64,000 nt of DNA from Streptomyces sp. A 4/2 (GCF_940670765.1 NZ_CALNVW010000023.1:1-64000); one strand, 5' to 3'; shown: positions 19,500-29,003, numbered from the stretch's first letter. Notes: generated by a model not told the origin, from the letters alone. Numbers and translations: made by a program.

Positions 19500-19906
19500 G
19501 AGCTGTTCAGAGTTTCTTTACTTGATCAAGGCGGCCCGCTGACGCGGGCCGCGCGCGCTCCGGCCCTGCGGGGCCGCCGCCCGCTCCTGTCTCCGCCCCG
19601 CTTGCCGACGACCCCGCCGGTCCGGGCGCGCAACAGCCCATGCAGCGAACCACTTCCGGGGCTCCGCCCCAGACCCCGGCCCTCCCTCCGAGGGGCAGGG
19701 GGCCGTGTGCGGGTGCAGCTTCGTCGTGGTGTGGGGTCGAGGTCGCGGGAGGGGTCCCTCGTCGCCCGGTCACCGGAGGCGTACCAGGAACCCCCGGGGG
19801 CCGCCAAGGCCGAGCGCACGCGTCACGATGTGAGCCTTGGCGGCCCCCGGGGAACCCTGGCACGGCGAAGCTGCCCGACCGACGAGGGACCCCTCCCGCT
19901 CAGGCC
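19500..19906 (+). repeat. 407-bp direct repeat with nested inverted repeats (copy in element A)
   Basis: This is nearly identical in layout to 29913-30319; both begin GAGCTGTTCAGAGTTTCTTT. It contains a long dyad: an outer stem at 19749-19764 pairs with 19880-19895, and an inner stem at 19787-19810 pairs with 19834-19856 (core CCGGGGGCCGCCAAGGC / GCCTTGGCGGCCCCCGG). No gene is convincing here. The large foldback fits a single-strand origin, a transfer locus or another structured element of a rolling-circle replicon. The function is inference. Confidence 0.7.
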
Positions 19907-19975
19907 GGCTTCTTGCCGGTTGCCTCGCGCCAGCCAGTGTGCGGTTCCCTCCGTGCCGGGGTGCACCAAGGATGG

Positions 19976-21178
19976 TCAGGACACCAGCAGTTCGGCGACT
20001 TCGGGCACGTCTCGAAAGGCCCGCAGACGTTCCAGCACGATCCGCGTGCGTTCTGCTGTGCGTTCGCTGCCGCTCTGCCCAAGAGTGAGCATTCGGCTCG
20101 TCGTCTCGGCGGCTGCCTCGGGCTCGTTGGCGTCGGCGTAGGCCACGGCCAGCCACGAAAGATACAAAGCCAACTCCCGGGAGTGGCTGGCATCGTAGCG
20201 TCCGAGCACGTCCGTCAGCAGCGGCACGGCACGCAGCGGGCGCCTCAGCTCGGTGTAGACGCGGGCCTCCATGACCTGCAATTCCCCGGCGTCCATCCAG
20301 TACAGGTACGACGGCGATCCGGTGCCGGCCGAGTCCTCAGCCAGAGCCTCGGCCGCTTCTTCCAGGGCGGTCATCGCCGGGCGGTCCTGCCCGGCGCGGG
20401 TATGCGCCCAGGCCACCCGGTCCAGATACAGCGCGCGAGCCTTCGGGGGTGCGTCCGTTCCGGCGTCCTCCAGCGCGGCGCGGGCCAGCCCGATCGCGTC
20501 GGCGGCGTGCCCGGTGTTGCTCCACTGGTAGGCCAGCGAGCCCGCAACGTTCCCGGACAGTACGCCGTCCCCCGCGGCTCGTGCGGCGCTCATGCCGAGC
20601 TGGTAGATCCGCTCCGCCTCGGCATGCTCTCCAGCGTCGGATGCCACCCACCCAGCGATCTGCGCCAACTCGCCAATAGTCCGCAGCAGTTCACGACCTA
20701 CCTCTTCGGTATGCACTCCCTCGCGGTAGAGCTTCACCGCCGCCCGCAGTTCACGCAGCGCGGGGCCGATCAGATCCTTGCCGTACACCACGTCGTCGGC
20801 CAGCCGCAGGCCGTGAACCCGCCGGGCCAGGTCGGCCACCTGCCCGGCCCCGATCCGGCGGCCCGAACGGGCGCTCAGTGGGGACAGCGGGTCGCCCTCG
20901 GGCAGGAAGTCGGCCACGGACCCTACGTGCGCAGCGGACTCGACAGGCGCAACAGCCTTCGCCGCTTCCAACATCTCGCGCGGGACCTGAAGCACCCGCG
21001 CGAGGAACGGCAGCCACTCACGCGGGGACCGCTTCCCAATCTCCCAGCGGGACACGTCATTTCGTGTCGGAGGAACGCGCCCAGGCGCAGCCTCAGCCAG
21101 CGCCTCGGCGAGCCGCCCCTGACTCCACCCTCGCGCCAGACGCAGCCGCCTGACCAGTTCCCCGACCGTCTCCCGCAC
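19976..21178 (-). CDS. XRE-family regulator with TPR-like C-terminus
   Basis: A 400-residue regulator. An N-terminal XRE helix-turn-helix (about residues 5-65: VRRLRLARGWSQGRLAEAL ... DVSRWEIGKRSP) is followed by some 300 residues of helical, Ala/Leu-rich tetratricopeptide-like repeats, as in the large Streptomyces family of XRE-TPR regulators that respond to peptides or metabolites. It is divergent from the small gene pair at 21288-21909. Unlike the regulator in the equivalent place of element B (30389-31636), it lies on the opposite strand and is a different sequence, so the region was exchanged between elements. Targets are unknown. Confidence 0.85.
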   Translation of the reverse strand: MRETVGELVRRLRLARGWSQGRLAEALAEAAPGRVPPTRNDVSRWEIGKRSPREWLPFLARVLQVPREMLEAAKAVAPVESAAHVGSVADFLPEGDPLSPLSARSGRRIGAGQVADLARRVHGLRLADDVVYGKDLIGPALRELRAAVKLYREGVHTEEVGRELLRTIGELAQIAGWVASDAGEHAEAERIYQLGMSAARAAGDGVLSGNVAGSLAYQWSNTGHAADAIGLARAALEDAGTDAPPKARALYLDRVAWAHTRAGQDRPAMTALEEAAEALAEDSAGTGSPSYLYWMDAGELQVMEARVYTELRRPLRAVPLLTDVLGRYDASHSRELALYLSWLAVAYADANEPEAAAETTSRMLTLGQSGSERTAERTRIVLERLRAFRDVPEVAELLVS

Positions 21179-21287
21179 CCAACCAGCTTGGCAGACAGAA
21201 AGGCAGACACGCTGGCTACTCCCAAAGGCTCACACCAGCGAGACCGTGATCAGTAGCCACGAGTCGAGCCAAGGAGAGGGAATCAGG

Positions 21288-21629
21288 ATGGCCGAGCGAG
21301 CGACACAAGAGCCCGGAGGACTCACGGCGCAGGGGCCGCGGCTGCTGCCGTGGACCACCGAGGGCGGTCACCCCTGTTACCTGAGCACCGACGGCCAGGG
21401 ATACCTCGCCAACCTCGCCGACAACATCGAAGCCATACAGCTGGGCATGGGCGAGGACCTGCTGGGATACGCCCGAGACACCATGGCCCCTGACACGAAG
21501 ACTTTGTCGGCGACCGAATACCGCTGGCTGGCCCGCCGACTGACCGAAGCCCTCTCCGACGCGCTCAGGGTCGCCGACTCGCGCGGTCAGCGCCTCACCG
21601 ACCCGGAAGAGGTGACCGAGGATGCCTGA
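21288..21629 (+). CDS. small conserved protein of element A (paralogue of 31763-32149)
   Basis: This encodes 113 residues from the ATG at 21288, which has a GGAGAGGGA ribosome-binding site. Conserved signature: GPRLLPWTT.GG.PCYLSTDG.GYLANLADNIE, then LSATEYRWLARRLTEAL and VADSRGQRL. The function is unknown, but the same family is common beside XRE regulators in Streptomyces. The paralogue at 31763 in element B is similarly placed, just before the DUF7848-like gene and the element end. The stop overlaps the next start by 8 bp, so the pair is translationally coupled. Confidence 0.75.
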   Translation: MAERATQEPGGLTAQGPRLLPWTTEGGHPCYLSTDGQGYLANLADNIEAIQLGMGEDLLGYARDTMAPDTKTLSATEYRWLARRLTEALSDALRVADSRGQRLTDPEEVTEDA

Positions 21630-21909
21630 CTCCGCGAACACCGACGCACAGTCCCGCAGCGCCACACGAGGCCGCTACCGCTTCCGCGAGTACCACGTGA
21701 CCACCGTCCCCGACCCCCTGACCCTGCCGGCCTTCACGGCGCTCTGCGTCACCGGCGAGGAACGCAACTGCGGTGCCACATCCGACACCCTGCACACCCC
21801 GGACCAGCTGACGCACTGGATCGCCGGACACTGCGCCCAGACCGGCCACCAGCACTACGAGCAGACCGTCCGAGCCATACTCCGTGCCGAGCCCGGCGCG
21901 TGGCAGTAG
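21622..21909 (+). CDS. small DUF7848-like protein of element A
   Basis: A 95-residue protein with the pattern YRFREYHVTT.PDPL.LPAFTALCVTGEE..CGATS ... WI..HC..TGH..YEQTVRAILRAEPG, resembling the small actinobacterial family annotated DUF7848. The Cys and His positions suggest metal binding, but no activity is known. It is coupled to the preceding gene and is the last gene before the element end. The paralogue at 32142-32429 in element B is about 85% identical by eye. Confidence 0.75.
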   Translation: MPDSANTDAQSRSATRGRYRFREYHVTTVPDPLTLPAFTALCVTGEERNCGATSDTLHTPDQLTHWIAGHCAQTGHQHYEQTVRAILRAEPGAWQ

Positions 21910-21965
21910 AGCCCCTCTGCGCCGGCACCTCGCCAGCGGCAGCACCACCGTGCGCCCCGCGCTCC

Positions 21966-22078
21966 TGACGGCAGTAGCGACGGCAACACCCACGGATTCC
22001 CCCGCACAACCACGGACACCAGCGGAGCCCGAAACCGCCGCTGATCTGCGAATACGCAGATAGAGAGGGGCCGCGTAG
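21966..22078 (+). other. right end of element A: arm-type repeat, inverted repeat and stop codon
   Basis: The arm-like sequence TGACGGCAGTAG-C-GACGGCAAC (21966-21987) is followed by the 7-bp inverted repeat ATCTGCG-AATA-CGCAGAT (22044-22061), then GGGGCCGCGTAG directly before the 20-bp Hint core. The same order is found at 32487-32599. The final TAG is in frame with the following Hint codons. The layout resembles the attachment-site flank of an integrative element. Confidence 0.55.
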
Positions 22079-22098
22079 CACACGTACTATGTGCTGGC
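22079..22098 (+). other. 20-bp Hint core (copy 2)
   Basis: An exact copy of the 20 bp at 15723, here at the start of orphan toxin cassette 2. Bases beyond the 3' end extend the Hint coding sequence in frame; bases before the 5' end are element sequence. See the candidate attachment-site entry at 15723. Confidence 0.5.
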
Positions 22099-22444
22099 GG
22101 GGGCCACACCGGTTCTTGTGCATAACTGCAACAGAGCTGGTTTGGATTTCACTGATGCTGAGAGGCAGAAGGTCTACGACGCCAACGCCGCGAAGAATGG
22201 CGGCGAATACAAGTGTGACTACTGTGGGCAGACGGTGGAGCGGCGCGCATCGCGAGATGCCAATGGGAACGCCATCAAGGGGAGGCCCGACGATGCCCAG
22301 ATCGACCACGTAGAGCCGAGGGCCAGTGGTGGACATGGCGGCGACCATAATGGCGCTGTAGCCTGCCGTCGATGCAACAGGGATAAATCCACGAAGCCTC
22401 TGGAGGATTGGGACGATGAGCTCAGAGAATTCCTCGACGACTAG
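22079..22444 (+). CDS. orphan HNH nuclease toxin cassette with Hint tail
   Basis: The frame begins with the end of a Hint domain (HTYYVLAGATPVLVHNC) and continues into an HNH nuclease: CDYCGQ, then QIDHVEPRASGG and a final CRRCNRDK, giving the Cys pairs, the DH catalytic pair and the Asn of a treble-clef nuclease. There is no proper start codon: TAG precedes the Hint codons and the first possible start (GTG 22091) has no ribosome-binding site. It should be silent until joined to an Rhs gene. Its frame at the 20-bp core matches the Rhs gene at 9132-16094, so a crossover there would give an intact hybrid toxin. Confidence 0.8.
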   Translation, partial: HTYYVLAGATPVLVHNCNRAGLDFTDAERQKVYDANAAKNGGEYKCDYCGQTVERRASRDANGNAIKGRPDDAQIDHVEPRASGGHGGDHNGAVACRRCNRDKSTKPLEDWDDELREFLDD

Positions 22445-22958
22445 CGCCGGAAAGTCGGCGTCGGACGATAAGCCTGAGAGGCTGTATAAGGTAGCCTTCG
22501 ACCTCCCTGAAGAGACGGCCCACTGGGCGCGTGCGTCTGCGGAGCGACTCTGGACTGGGAAGACTTCCGTGAAGATGGAAGTTCAGGTCCGGAACACCCC
22601 CTTCTACGTGATGGGTGTTGCCTTCGGGGATATCGTTCGGGTCAGGGCTGATCACGAGCGCAGGGAGCTCGTGTTCGAGGAGTTCGTTTCCGAGTCTGGC
22701 CATTCGGCAGTCCGCATCATCATCAAAGGTGACGGCGTGGGGGAGGAAGTCGACACCACGCTCCGCGCCTTTGATTGTTCCTGGGAGATTGATGCAACCG
22801 GTTCTCTGTGGGCAATCGATGTGCCGCCGCATGTTGATTACACATCCATGAGAACCGCTCTCCTTCGAATTGCCAGTGAAAATAAAATTGGCATCGAAGA
22901 GAGTGCCCTTGCGAGGGCTCACCGCGACGGACTCGAATTGCCAGATCCGGATCACTAA
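22416..22958 (+). CDS. DUF4265-type immunity protein for the orphan HNH toxin
   Basis: A 180-residue protein overlapping the toxin frame by 29 bp. The central part (RLWTGKTSVKMEVQVRNTPFYVMGVAFGD, then SESGHSAVRIII) matches the DUF4265 family, known from toxin-immunity contexts: LW...N.PFY..G.A.GD and SGHS..R. It presumably binds and blocks the HNH nuclease. It may be expressed independently of the silent toxin, protecting the cell from sisters that carry the active form. That is inference. Confidence 0.75.
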   Translation: MSSENSSTTSAGKSASDDKPERLYKVAFDLPEETAHWARASAERLWTGKTSVKMEVQVRNTPFYVMGVAFGDIVRVRADHERRELVFEEFVSESGHSAVRIIIKGDGVGEEVDTTLRAFDCSWEIDATGSLWAIDVPPHVDYTSMRTALLRIASENKIGIEESALARAHRDGLELPDPDH

Positions 22959-22970
22959 TATGGTCCGCAA

Positions 22971-23003
22971 GAAGCCCCGCCGGATTTATTCCGGCGGGGC
23001 TTC
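22971..23003. terminator. GAAGCCCCG...CGGGGCTTC hairpin (copy 2)
   Basis: The stem GAAGCCCCGCCGG / CCGGCGGGGCTTC lies between the convergent DUF4265 gene and the integrase of element B. It is a likely bidirectional terminator, the second of three copies. Confidence 0.7.
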
Positions 23004-23011
23004 TTGCGGTC

Positions 23012-23039
23012 TTGACGGCAACGCTGACGGCAACGTCAG
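23012..23039 (+). repeat. integrase-proximal arm-type repeats (copy 2)
   Basis: TTGACGGCAACG and CTGACGGCAACG occur in tandem, overlapping the last codons of int. This copy lacks the GCAGTAG part seen in the other arms. It is a candidate integrase binding site. Confidence 0.45.
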
Positions 23040-24313
23040 CGGACTACGGCTGCGGTGGGTGGGTCGTCGGGGGCGTCGTCGCCGAGGACATTGCCGAGGG
23101 TGTCGATGGCCTGACGCTGGAGGCGGAGTCGTACGTGGGCGTAGACGCCGGCGGTGACACCGATGTGGGCGTGGCCGAGGAGTTCCTTGATGACGACGAG
23201 GTCGACGCCTTGTTCCAGGAGCAGGGTGGCGGTCGAGTGTCGGAGGTCGTGGAAGCGGATGGTCCGGAGTCCTGCGCTGTGGAGGAGGCGGCGGAAGCGG
23301 CGGGTCAGGTTGCCAGGGTCGAGCGGCCTGCCCTTCGGGGTGGTGAAGATGAGTCCGTTGTCCGTCCAGCCCGTTCCGGCCACCTGGCGCTCTTCCTGCT
23401 GCTGTTCCTGGTGGATCTTGAGGGAGCTCACGCATTCGGTGGGGAGGGCGATACGGCGTTCGGAGGCGAGGGTCTTGGTGTGCAGGATGGTCAGGCCCTG
23501 GCTGCGGGTGCGCTGGAGGGAGCGGTGGATGGTGGCGGTGCCGCCGTCCAGGTCGAGGTCTTCCCAGTGGAGGCCGAGGAGTTCGCCCTTGCGGAGTCCG
23601 GTGCGCAGGGCGAGTTCGTACAGGGCGTGAAGCCGATCACCGTGGGCCCCGTGGAGGAGTCGTCGGGCTTCAGTGGCGGTGAGTGGCTGGAAGCGTCGTG
23701 GGCGGGGTGTGGTGGTCTTGACGTTGCGGGCGACGTTGCGCGGCAGTTCGTCCTCGCGGACGGCGTGTTCCAGGGCGGACTTGAGGACCGCGTGGACGTA
23801 CGTCACGGTCAGCGGGGACAGGCGCTTGTCGCAGCACTGGCCGATGGCGCAGCAGGACCGCCGAACAACGTCTCGTTCCTGGGCGCAGCACTGGCAGGTG
23901 GTGCGGAGTCCGTCGAGGAAGGTGCGGACGTCGCGGGTGGTGAGCCGGGCGAGCTTCTTGACGCCGAGGCCAGGGTTGAGGTGGAGGCGGATGGAGGCCG
24001 CGTAGCGGGTGTGGGTGTTCTCCCGCAGGTGGTGAACGGCGACGCCGTCCAGCCAGTACGCAAGATAGGCGCTCACGGTGCTGTCGGCCGCTGCGACGGG
24101 GAGGCCGCGGTTGCTGGCGGCGATCTTCTCCGTGAGCTTGGTCATCGCGTCTTTGCGGGTGGTGCCGTAGACGCGGACGCGCTTGCGGGTGTTGCCGGGG
24201 GCCAGGACGTATCCGGCGGCTTCCCAGCGTCCGTCCTTGCGCTGGTAGACGGTCCCGTCTCCGTTCGCACGGGCACGGGAGCGGCGGGAGGAGGCGGGGC
24301 GAGGTGTGGTCAT
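23036..24313 (-). CDS. int: tyrosine recombinase (integrase) of element B
   Basis: An intact 425-residue phage-type integrase. The N-terminal arm-binding region has a DGTVYQRKDGRW motif (about 19-30); a SAM-like core-binding domain follows (about 80-190) with an unusual Cys cluster at about 140-161 (CQCC...CC...CC). The catalytic domain has R241 (TGLRKGE), a lysine in KTLASERR, H355-R358 (HDLRH), H381 and nucleophile Y391 (GHAHIGVTAGVYAH). It is the only integrase copy in the window able to be active. ATG overlaps the xis stop (ATGA); operon order is rep-xis-int. It would integrate and excise element B and possibly act on element A. No tRNA gene, the usual target of such enzymes, is present at either end. 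Confidence 0.95.
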   Translation of the reverse strand: MTTPRPASSRRSRARANGDGTVYQRKDGRWEAAGYVLAPGNTRKRVRVYGTTRKDAMTKLTEKIAASNRGLPVAAADSTVSAYLAYWLDGVAVHHLRENTHTRYAASIRLHLNPGLGVKKLARLTTRDVRTFLDGLRTTCQCCAQERDVVRRSCCAIGQCCDKRLSPLTVTYVHAVLKSALEHAVREDELPRNVARNVKTTTPRPRRFQPLTATEARRLLHGAHGDRLHALYELALRTGLRKGELLGLHWEDLDLDGGTATIHRSLQRTRSQGLTILHTKTLASERRIALPTECVSSLKIHQEQQQEERQVAGTGWTDNGLIFTTPKGRPLDPGNLTRRFRRLLHSAGLRTIRFHDLRHSTATLLLEQGVDLVVIKELLGHAHIGVTAGVYAHVRLRLQRQAIDTLGNVLGDDAPDDPPTAAVVR

Positions 24314-24536
24314 CAGGCGGCGTCCTGTTCGAGGCGGGTGCGGATGAAGTCGGTGAGGGCGTGGGTGGGGATCCGGCGGGCGCGGCCGAGGGTGATCGAG
24401 GCGAGCTGTCCGGTGCGGAGCAGGTCGTAGACGGCGGAGCGGCCGAGCTGGAGGCGGGCCATCACCTGGGGCACCGTGAGCAGATCCAGCGCCGGTGCCG
24501 CCTCCGCGTGGAGGACAGTGAGCGGGGGCAAGGCCA

Positions 24537-24537
<1 letters not shown>
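24313..24537 (-). CDS. xis: excisionase-like helix-turn-helix protein of element B
   Basis: A 74-residue DNA-binding protein with the excisionase-family helix-turn-helix LTVPQVMARLQLGRSAVYDLL and C-terminal THALTDFIRTRLEQD. It overlaps rep upstream and int downstream by ATGA, so the three are translationally coupled. It would bend DNA at the element end and favour excision. Confidence 0.9.
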
Positions 24538-25982
<1,445 letters not shown>

Positions 25983-26132
25983 TCGGGGCGTTTCCCTTCT
26001 GTTCGGGTGGGTGGCCCCGAGCAGCAACCAGCCGAACCGGAAGGCGTGTTGGTGCTGCTCGGGGCATGGCGAACCAGGCCCAGGGATGGGCGTGGGTTCA
26101 GCGAGGGAGATTCGGCCGGTGGAGGCCGGGGC

Positions 26133-26855
26133 TCAGAGCTGAGCGAGTGCGGTGGTGGCCACCGGCAGGGCGATGCCCATGCGTGTGCCCAGGTGGGCGG
26201 CGGTAATCGGGGTTCCGTGCTCGGCACGGTGGGTGTCCGCGATGCGCCGGGCCGCGTCCAGCAGGGCGGCAGACAGGACCGAGCCGGAGGCGGGCAGAGT
26301 TGCCTTCGGGGCGGCGGCTGGCAGAGCAGTGGCCGGAGCCGGAGTGGGCTCCAGTTCCTCGACCGGGGTGGGTGTCGGGGGCTTGGGTGCGGGTGCTTCG
26401 TCGGGCGCCGGTTCGAGGATGGGGGTGGCGGCCTCCAGGGGCGGGGTGGGGTGGGTGAGGGTGTGGAACTGGGCGAGGAAGGCGGGGCCGACGTGGCCCC
26501 AGCCGAGGAGCAGGAGCGGGGCGACGGTGTCCAGGCAGGCCCGTCCGTAGCGCCCGGTCAGCAGCGGTTCGGCGGTGTTCAGCGCGAGGGTGAGCAGCCC
26601 GCACAGGTGCAGCAGTCGAGTACCGGCCCGCAACTCGCCCTTGGGGACGCCGCGCAGGGCCAGGAACCGCAGTGCGACCAGGAGACCGACGACGGACAGG
26701 TCCACCATGGGCGCGATCAGCGGCGCGATCGGGTGCGGAACACCGAGGCGCAGGGCGAGCGCCCAGACGTTGCCGAAGGAGAAGACGAAGGCCAGGGCCG
26801 CGATGACCGCCATGACCACGGTTACGGTGCGCCGGGTGAACCGTTCCTCCGCCAT
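26133..26855 (-). CDS. DUF2637-type plasmid spread membrane protein (SpdB-like)
   Basis: A 240-residue protein with four hydrophobic segments in the first ~130 residues (about 13-32, 40-65, 82-97, 107-122), matching DUF2637/SpdB proteins found beside Tra in Streptomyces conjugative elements. A Pro/Ala-rich linker (about 140-185) and a helical DNA-binding-like end (LLDAARRIADTHRAEHG) follow. Such proteins spread the element between compartments of the recipient hypha after TraB-driven entry. It lies between tra and rep in the same direction, 36 bp after the tra stop. Confidence 0.85.
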   Translation of the reverse strand: MAEERFTRRTVTVVMAVIAALAFVFSFGNVWALALRLGVPHPIAPLIAPMVDLSVVGLLVALRFLALRGVPKGELRAGTRLLHLCGLLTLALNTAEPLLTGRYGRACLDTVAPLLLLGWGHVGPAFLAQFHTLTHPTPPLEAATPILEPAPDEAPAPKPPTPTPVEELEPTPAPATALPAAAPKATLPASGSVLSAALLDAARRIADTHRAEHGTPITAAHLGTRMGIALPVATTALAQL

Positions 26856-26891
26856 GTCCTCAACCTCCCTTCCGGTGTGGGCTGTTCGGGG

Positions 26892-28283
26892 TCACTTGGT
26901 GAGTGAGGGGGCGGGTGTTGTCGTCCGGCCGGTCGCGCGGAGGAGAGCGTCCAGGCACAGGTCCGGGTCGGCGGTCAGGTGCGAGGTGGCGTCCGCGATG
27001 TGGGCGGCGTCGGCGTCGGAGACGTAGGGGGTGCGGATGCGGGTGTAACCGGGGCGGCCCTGCATCGCCATCACCGCGACGCCGACGTAGGCGGGGTCCT
27101 GCAAGGTGACCGGGCTGGCGTCGGGCCAGTTGCGGATGTCCTCACCCAGCGCGGCCACCGCGGCCTCCACAGTCTTCTGCGCGAACGACAGCCCGATGGG
27201 GCACACGTCACGGATGAAGGTGGGGATGGCGTCGCCGGTGGTCTTCTGGCTGATCAGGATCACCAGGATGCCGACGCTGCGACCCTTCTTGACCAGGTCC
27301 TCCACCAGCCGGGCGTTCTCCGCCGTCAGCGCGGCCAGGCGTCTCGTCGTCGGGTCGCTGCCCTTGTACTCGCGGAAGTACGTGTGCGCCTCATCGATGA
27401 TCAGGACCGTGAGCGGCCACTCCGGCGAGGGGCCGACGTGCCACATGTTCTTCACGCCCAGTACGTCACGGATCACCGAGGACCGCCGTTTGCGCAGCTC
27501 CACCAGGCGCTTGAACAGGGCGTTTGCCTCGTCGAGGTCGTCCCCGCAGAACGCGAACATCCGCTTGACCAGGTCGGCGTAATCGCCCTCCGAGGCCCGC
27601 GACACCTTCCCGTCCGCCGTAACGATCTGCACCGCCGCCGAGGGCGCGAAGTCGCAGACGAACTTGTTGACCCCGGAGGTCTTGCCCGCGCCAGGGACGC
27701 CGGCCACCGTCACCCCGGGCACATTCGCCAGGGACACGCACACCTGGGCGGCGTACTCATCCACCCCCAGTTCCCAGCGCGTCAGATCCGTAGGCGGGCG
27801 GCCGGTGGGCCGGTGGGTGGTCGGCGTGGTCAGCGGGTCGGAGCGCACGCCACGGATCACCACCCTGCCGGGGCCGTCCGGAAGCACGGAGACCCGCGTG
27901 CACCGCCATGCGTCCGCGAGGAACCGCGCCGACTTCTGGTACTCCTCCAACCCGACCTGCGGCAGCGTCCGGGCCCGCACGATCACCCCAAACTGATCGG
28001 GCTTGACTTTGATCTTCGGAGTCAGCACTCGGGGCGCGGGGGTAGCGCCGTCCTTCTGCGCGGTGATCTGCGCCAGCAGACTCGGGGTCCTGTCGGTGAC
28101 CGTCAGCCCGGCCATCCGCGCGAGCCGTACCCAGCCCCAGCGCACCCGGACGGCCTGCCGCATGCTGACCCGCATGCCCTGGTCGGCCCGCACGTAGCGC
28201 ACCACCGTCCACACCAGCCACGCACCGACCAGCACGATCGTGATCGGCAGCACGTACGACGCGTATCCCGTCACGGCCTCCAT
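26892..28283 (-). CDS. FtsK/SpoIIIE-type conjugative DNA translocase (Tra)
   Basis: A 463-residue TraSA/TraB-family translocase that moves double-stranded DNA between mycelia. Membrane segment at about 8-30; then a linker; the motor domain has Walker A GVPGAGKTS (195-203), Walker B LIIDEAH (294-300), and ILISQKTTGDAIP beyond it. The ATG at 28283 has GAGGGGGG upstream. It overlaps the end of the preceding 67-residue gene by 13 bp, indicating a single transfer operon (28818 to 26133) transcribed away from the GntR gene. Compared with FtsK it lacks the long linker and gamma domain, as conjugative versions do. Confidence 0.93.
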   Translation of the reverse strand: MEAVTGYASYVLPITIVLVGAWLVWTVVRYVRADQGMRVSMRQAVRVRWGWVRLARMAGLTVTDRTPSLLAQITAQKDGATPAPRVLTPKIKVKPDQFGVIVRARTLPQVGLEEYQKSARFLADAWRCTRVSVLPDGPGRVVIRGVRSDPLTTPTTHRPTGRPPTDLTRWELGVDEYAAQVCVSLANVPGVTVAGVPGAGKTSGVNKFVCDFAPSAAVQIVTADGKVSRASEGDYADLVKRMFAFCGDDLDEANALFKRLVELRKRRSSVIRDVLGVKNMWHVGPSPEWPLTVLIIDEAHTYFREYKGSDPTTRRLAALTAENARLVEDLVKKGRSVGILVILISQKTTGDAIPTFIRDVCPIGLSFAQKTVEAAVAALGEDIRNWPDASPVTLQDPAYVGVAVMAMQGRPGYTRIRTPYVSDADAAHIADATSHLTADPDLCLDALLRATGRTTTPAPSLTK

Positions 28284-28474
28284 GTCAGACCCCCCTCTGC
28301 GCATATCAGGCGGAGCGCGTCGCCGAGGTCCAGGCGGGCCGCCTGCTCCGGGCGCAGGCCGAGCAGATCCAGCACCGCCGCCGAGAAGGCGAACGTGGCC
28401 TTGCCCTCGGTCCCCAGCAGGGGGTGGAGCGGGGTCAACGCCCGTTCCGGCGGGCGGTGTTCGCGGCAGATCAC
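28271..28474 (-). CDS. small protein of the transfer operon
   Basis: A 67-residue protein starting with GTG 28474, which overlaps the stop of the previous gene (GTGA). It is helical and Leu/Ala-rich (FAFSAAVLDLLGLRPEQAARLDL) with a Cys near each end. I do not recognise it; small coupled genes before tra are usual in these elements. The end overlaps the tra start. Confidence 0.7.
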   Translation of the reverse strand: MICREHRPPERALTPLHPLLGTEGKATFAFSAAVLDLLGLRPEQAARLDLGDALRLICAEGGLTWRP

Positions 28475-28818
28475 TGGGCTGCCTCCACCGTCACCAGCTC
28501 CAGACGGGCGGCCCGGTAGGCGACACCCTCGGAGAGCTGCCCGTTGAAGATCCGCGCCCACGGAGTCGCGAACAACTCGACGGGCCGCACCATCGCCCCC
28601 GGCTTGAGCCCAGCGGCCAGGCCCGTCTCCGGGACCGTGATCTTCAGAACCTCGGCCCGGCCGTCCTCCATGACCATCACCATCACCGTATGCAGCGACG
28701 CACCGGTCTCCCGGTCGGTGGCGACCTCCCCGGTCTGCTGGTCCTTGATCTTCAGCACCGGCTCGGTGCCCGCGATGCACACCGCCGACGGCAGCAGAGC
28801 AACACGGATACGAGTCAT
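28471..28818 (-). CDS. first protein of the transfer operon, unknown function
   Basis: A 115-residue protein (ATG 28818; ATG 28824 is an alternative). Predominantly beta: TRIRVALLPSAVCIAGTEPVLKIKDQQTGEVATDRETGA, then AEVLKITVPE and GAMVRPVEL. Proteins of this type head the tra operons of Streptomyces integrative elements; their role is unknown, and a DNA-binding accessory role is only a guess. It is divergent from the GntR repressor gene, with the promoters of both in the 185 bp between them. Confidence 0.75.
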   Translation of the reverse strand: MTRIRVALLPSAVCIAGTEPVLKIKDQQTGEVATDRETGASLHTVMVMVMEDGRAEVLKITVPETGLAAGLKPGAMVRPVELFATPWARIFNGQLSEGVAYRAARLELVTVEAAQ

Positions 28819-28965
28819 GGCCATGCCATCACACCCCTTGTTCGGTGGAACCGCTTGATCGGCTCGACATGGAGCATAGGGAGATCATCGCTCAACTTGC
28901 AAGCGCGATTAGGTTGTGACTTCGATCAGGTTGGTAGGTGGTCAGGTGGGGAGCCCGGAGATGTG

Positions 28966-28981
28966 CCTGTAGCGCTACAGG
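28966..28981. promoter_or_regulatory. palindromic operator for the GntR repressor
   Basis: CCTGTAGCGCTACAGG is a perfect 16-bp palindrome 22 bp before the GntR gene start, in the divergent region with the transfer operon. The position fits autoregulation by the GntR/KorSA-type repressor. Binding is inferred. Confidence 0.6.
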
Positions 28982-29003
28982 CTGCTGGCGATACCGTGGG
29001 GGC

